A stretch of 8,089 nucleotides of DNA. Origin: Bacteroidota bacterium. GTDB taxonomy: Bacteria > Bacteroidota > Ignavibacteria > SZUA-365 > JAADGX01. The notes under the pieces are model-generated. The model saw nothing but the letters and a program-made list of their open reading frames with translations, was not told where the DNA came from and ran no database searches. Shown here piece by piece: positions 5,546 through 8,089 of the stretch; positions within the stretch are counted from its first letter, which is position 1; every line of letters begins with the position of its first letter. A program made the translations under genes and the position numbers. The stretch covers positions 1 through 8,089 of the forward strand of contig JAJRXL010000143.1 in NCBI GenBank assembly GCA_024276335.1, read 5' to 3'.

Positions 5546-6643
5546 ATGTCCATTCGCTTCGTTCATACGGCAGATTTACAAATCGGGATGACGGCCACCG
5601 GTTCCGGGACTATGGCTTCCGCCTTGCGCGCCGCCCGCATCCAGTCGCTGGCGCGCATCCTCTCCCTTGCGCGCGAGCGCAATGCCGACTTCATCATCAT
5701 TGCCGGTGATCTTTTCGAAGGCAATGATGTCTCCCGCGAACTTGTCCGTCGCACCGCATCGGTATTGCAATCCTCTTCCGTGCCGGTGTATATCATTGCC
5801 GGCAACCACGATCACGCCGGGCCGGAGAGCGTGTATCGTAGCAACGAGTTCAATCCCGGGAGCCATGTCGAAGTGTTGCTGGAGCATTCGCCTTACGTCC
5901 TGGAATCGCTCGACCTTACGTTGTATCCGTCCTCATGCCTGGAGAGCCGTTCCGAACATTCGCCCTTGTCGTGTATCAGGAAGGAGGGCGCGACAGGGTT
6001 TCACGTCGCCGTTGCCCACGGTTCCTGGACGGGAGGACCACGACTCCAGGCAAACGATTACCCCCTGAGCACGGAAGAGCTGGAAGGCCTGGGCATGGAT
6101 TACGTGGCCCTCGGCCACTGGCATTCCACTTTTCCGGACCCGGATGATGAACCGACCAGCGTGTTCTACTATTCGGGAACGCCCGAACCCACGGGATTTG
6201 GTGAAAGGGACAGCGGTAACGTTCTCCTTGTCGAGTTGGATCAAGGCTCGCGCAAAGTAGAGAAGATACCCGTTGCCCGCTACAAGTTTCTCGATCTTGA
6301 TGTGAAAGTAAATGATGAAACCAGTGTTGGATATCTCGCTCGTACGCTCGAAGCATTGGAATCGCCTGATACGACCCTGGTCCGCATTCGGCTCCGGGGA
6401 GTAGCAAGCCTTTCCGTGCAGGAAGCGATATACGAAATGATCGAAACCGAAGAGTCGCGTTTCGCTCTCGTGCGGATTGACGACAGTGCGATGCTCGTCA
6501 GCCCCGGCGAAACAGACTTTGCGCAATTTGCTCCGGGCGGGATCGCTTCGGTGACCTTTCGCTTGCTGGAGCAGTGCGACGGTATCGATCCCCGTTTGCG
6601 TTCCCGCGCGCTCGATCTTGCCTACCGGTTTTTCAAAGCCTGA
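5546..6643 (+). CDS. SbcD/Mre11-like DNA repair exonuclease (metallophosphoesterase)
   Basis: A 365-residue cytoplasmic calcineurin-type phosphoesterase, likely the nuclease subunit of an SbcCD/Mre11-Rad50-type complex that trims DNA double-strand ends. Visible motifs in order are HTADLQIG (7-14), AGDLFEGN (53-60), GNHDH (86-90), AHGS (157-160) and GHWH (190-193). The Asp, Asn and His metal ligands of motifs II-V are present. In motif I the usual D-x-H reads D10-L-Q12, so one expected metal ligand is Gln. I recall Gln here in other bacterial COG0420 members, so activity is not ruled out. Residues after about 245 form a C-terminal domain, probably the ATPase-contacting part, with repeated alpha/beta segments and the ending ALDLAYRFFKA. 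ATG 5546 is preceded by a modest AAGGA (5537-5541). The SbcC-like gene starts 5 bases after the stop, which indicates an operon with translational coupling. The length is close to that of Mre11-core or YhaO-like proteins. Confidence 0.88.
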   Translation: MSIRFVHTADLQIGMTATGSGTMASALRAARIQSLARILSLARERNADFIIIAGDLFEGNDVSRELVRRTASVLQSSSVPVYIIAGNHDHAGPESVYRSNEFNPGSHVEVLLEHSPYVLESLDLTLYPSSCLESRSEHSPLSCIRKEGATGFHVAVAHGSWTGGPRLQANDYPLSTEELEGLGMDYVALGHWHSTFPDPDDEPTSVFYYSGTPEPTGFGERDSGNVLLVELDQGSRKVEKIPVARYKFLDLDVKVNDETSVGYLARTLEALESPDTTLVRIRLRGVASLSVQEAIYEMIETEESRFALVRIDDSAMLVSPGETDFAQFAPGGIASVTFRLLEQCDGIDPRLRSRALDLAYRFFKA

Positions 6644-6648
6644 GCGGT

Positions 6649-8089
6649 ATGGTTATCACGTCGTTGCATATTCGAAATTTCCGCGCCATAGATGATCGTC
6701 TCTTCACGTTTTCTCCCGGAATGAATATCATCGCCGGGCCGAACGAGACGGGGAAATCCACTATCCTCGAGGCGCTTCTCGCGGTGCTGTTTCGTAACGC
6801 CGACTCCGCCGCGCGCGACGTCGGACGATGGCGGCCGTGGGGAACCATGGCGGATCCGTCCGTCCGGATTGAATTCGTTGCCGGTGGAGAAACGTATATC
6901 CTGGAAAAGACCTTCCTCGGCGCGCGGACCGCGCGTTTGCAATGTCCCAGCCTGCGCCTTGATACGTCGAACAAGGACGTGATCGTGGAACACCTGGCGA
7001 AGCTGATCCCCGTCTTCGACAAGGACGGCGAATCGTTGCAGCGGTCGTTCTGGATCAGGCAGGGCGAGTTGGAATCGACGATGCAGGCAATCGCGGAAGC
7101 CTCGGCGGTGCGGAAGAACATGCAGCAGATTCTGCTCGGCCTGGACGGCGACCTGGACGCGATAAAGAAACGCTTGCAGAAGGAAATCGATGACCTGAAA
7201 AAGGGGATCGATTTTTCACGGGTATTCAAGCACCCCGGTGAAGTGCGCCGGAAATACGACGCCTGGATGGAATGCGAGCTGCGGTTGAAAGAGAAGGAAC
7301 GATTGTTCCGTGAAAGCAAGCGCGATAGGTATGAGCTGATTCGTATCGATAAAGAAATCGGTGAACTTGCGGACGCTGTAAGACGGGAAGAACAGGTGCT
7401 CGAGCAGGCTGAGAGATGGAAAAAAGCTAAAGCGAGCCAGGAAAAAGCGCGCCGGGAATTGGAGGATTTCCTTGCGGGGGTTCGTGACCATCAAAAGTCG
7501 AAATCCGATCGCGGTGAATTACAAGAACAACATCATGTCCTTGTGAAGAAAAAGGAGCAATTGAAAAAAGATATTGAGCGCGCGGAACGAACCAGACGTT
7601 GGAAGGAAAACGCGGAAAAGCTGGAAGCCAACCTGAAACTCAGAGAGGAAGTCCGGGTGCTTGAGAAGAAAGTAAAGGAACTTGGAAGTCGCGAGGCGTC
7701 CCTTCCTCCGGTCTCCAAAGAGGTAGTAATTAAAGCGAGAGCATTGCACGACAAGATCGAAAGAGCGCGGAACCGCCTGGAAGCATCACAGGTGAAAATT
7801 TCCGTCCGTGCTCATCGTGTTTTGAATGGTTCGGTTGTCAGGGACGGCGAGGCGGAGGAATGGAAATTGAAGGCCGGGGAGGAGCGAAACCTTGGAGTCA
7901 ATGAATCGCTGCGAATGGAATTCCCTGATGTGTTTACTCTCTCGGTTTGTTCCGGCGTCTCCGATGCGAAGGAGTTGTCGCGGCAGCTTCGTCAAGCACA
8001 GAAGTCTTTTACGGAATTGCTTGAGCAATACAAAGCGGCGTCTCTTGACGAGATTGTTGAACACCATGAGCAACGGCAGGCGCTGGAAG
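6649..8089 (+). CDS. SbcC/Rad50-like AAA ATPase, N-terminal part; continues beyond window
   Basis: An open frame of 480 codons with no stop before the window end. It is the N-terminal part of an SMC/Rad50-type ATPase that would partner the nuclease encoded just upstream. It starts MVITSLHIRNFRAIDD, the usual first strand of these ATPases. Walker A GPNETGKST is at 30-38. A GRWRPWG segment lies near 75-81 and the Q-loop FWIRQGELE at 134-142 (Gln138). From about 150 to 383 the chain is highly charged with Glu/Lys/Arg heptads, a long coiled coil. Residues about 384-440 break the coil: a beta-rich module with EEWKLKAGEE and RMEFPDVFTLSV. A second charged helical stretch then begins near 445. No CxxC zinc hook is seen up to the end. 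The distal coil, Walker B and signature motifs must lie beyond 8089. The ATG at 6649 is 5 bases after the previous stop with only a weak ribosome-binding site, fitting translational coupling. Confidence 0.88.
   Translation, partial: MVITSLHIRNFRAIDDRLFTFSPGMNIIAGPNETGKSTILEALLAVLFRNADSAARDVGRWRPWGTMADPSVRIEFVAGGETYILEKTFLGARTARLQCPSLRLDTSNKDVIVEHLAKLIPVFDKDGESLQRSFWIRQGELESTMQAIAEASAVRKNMQQILLGLDGDLDAIKKRLQKEIDDLKKGIDFSRVFKHPGEVRRKYDAWMECELRLKEKERLFRESKRDRYELIRIDKEIGELADAVRREEQVLEQAERWKKAKASQEKARRELEDFLAGVRDHQKSKSDRGELQEQHHVLVKKKEQLKKDIERAERTRRWKENAEKLEANLKLREEVRVLEKKVKELGSREASLPPVSKEVVIKARALHDKIERARNRLEASQVKISVRAHRVLNGSVVRDGEAEEWKLKAGEERNLGVNESLRMEFPDVFTLSVCSGVSDAKELSRQLRQAQKSFTELLEQYKAASLDEIVEHHEQRQALE

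Noticed and set aside
6633..7319. Open frame on the - strand (228 codons) opposite the ATPase start
   Set aside because: The + strand here encodes a clear Walker A and Q-loop. The antisense product is Ser/Arg-rich with no recognisable domain.

Overview
The window looks like a chromosomal segment from a Gram-negative bacterium of the Bacteroidota/FCB group. The best fit is the Ignavibacteria/Kapabacteria/Chlorobi side: it is moderately GC-rich by eye and carries a secreted protein ending in a Por-secretion (type IX, T9SS) sorting domain, preceded by an LPVELTSF-type module common in those lineages. This placement rests on protein style alone. All recognised genes are on the + strand.

Region 1 (1-2890) is a copper/heavy-metal handling cluster. 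It opens with the C-terminal part of a CPH-type P1B ATPase (CopB-like) whose start lies upstream of the window. After a gap of about 300 bases with a possible promoter comes a small lipoprotein. It combines His/Glu/Met repeats, an EF-hand-like loop and a half-degenerate CPxCGM heavy-metal-binding domain. A 129-base gap containing a perfect inverted repeat follows. Next is an exported protein made of two YHS (TRASH-like) domains joined by a duplicated His/Met-rich linker. A textbook Rho-independent terminator closes the cluster. The likely picture is an inner-membrane metal exporter with two envelope proteins that bind or pass on the exported metal.

Region 2 (about 2890-5306) holds one large secreted or surface protein with a signal peptide, Ser/Gly/Thr-rich beta-type repeats, an LPVELTSF-type domain and a C-terminal T9SS type A sorting signal. 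Its role is unknown.

Region 3 (5307-8089) begins with a 239-base non-coding stretch that contains a bulged hairpin. Two tightly spaced genes follow: an SbcD/Mre11-like metallophosphoesterase and, 5 bases later, an SbcC/Rad50-like ATPase that runs off the end of the window. Together they look like a DNA double-strand-end processing complex. The nuclease has an atypical first metal-binding motif. The ATPase has a non-coil module within its coiled-coil region and no zinc hook in the visible part.

No tRNA, rRNA, CRISPR array, insertion sequence or attachment site was seen. The strongest leads for something new are the two repeat-bearing metal proteins beside the exporter and the variant SbcCD-like pair.
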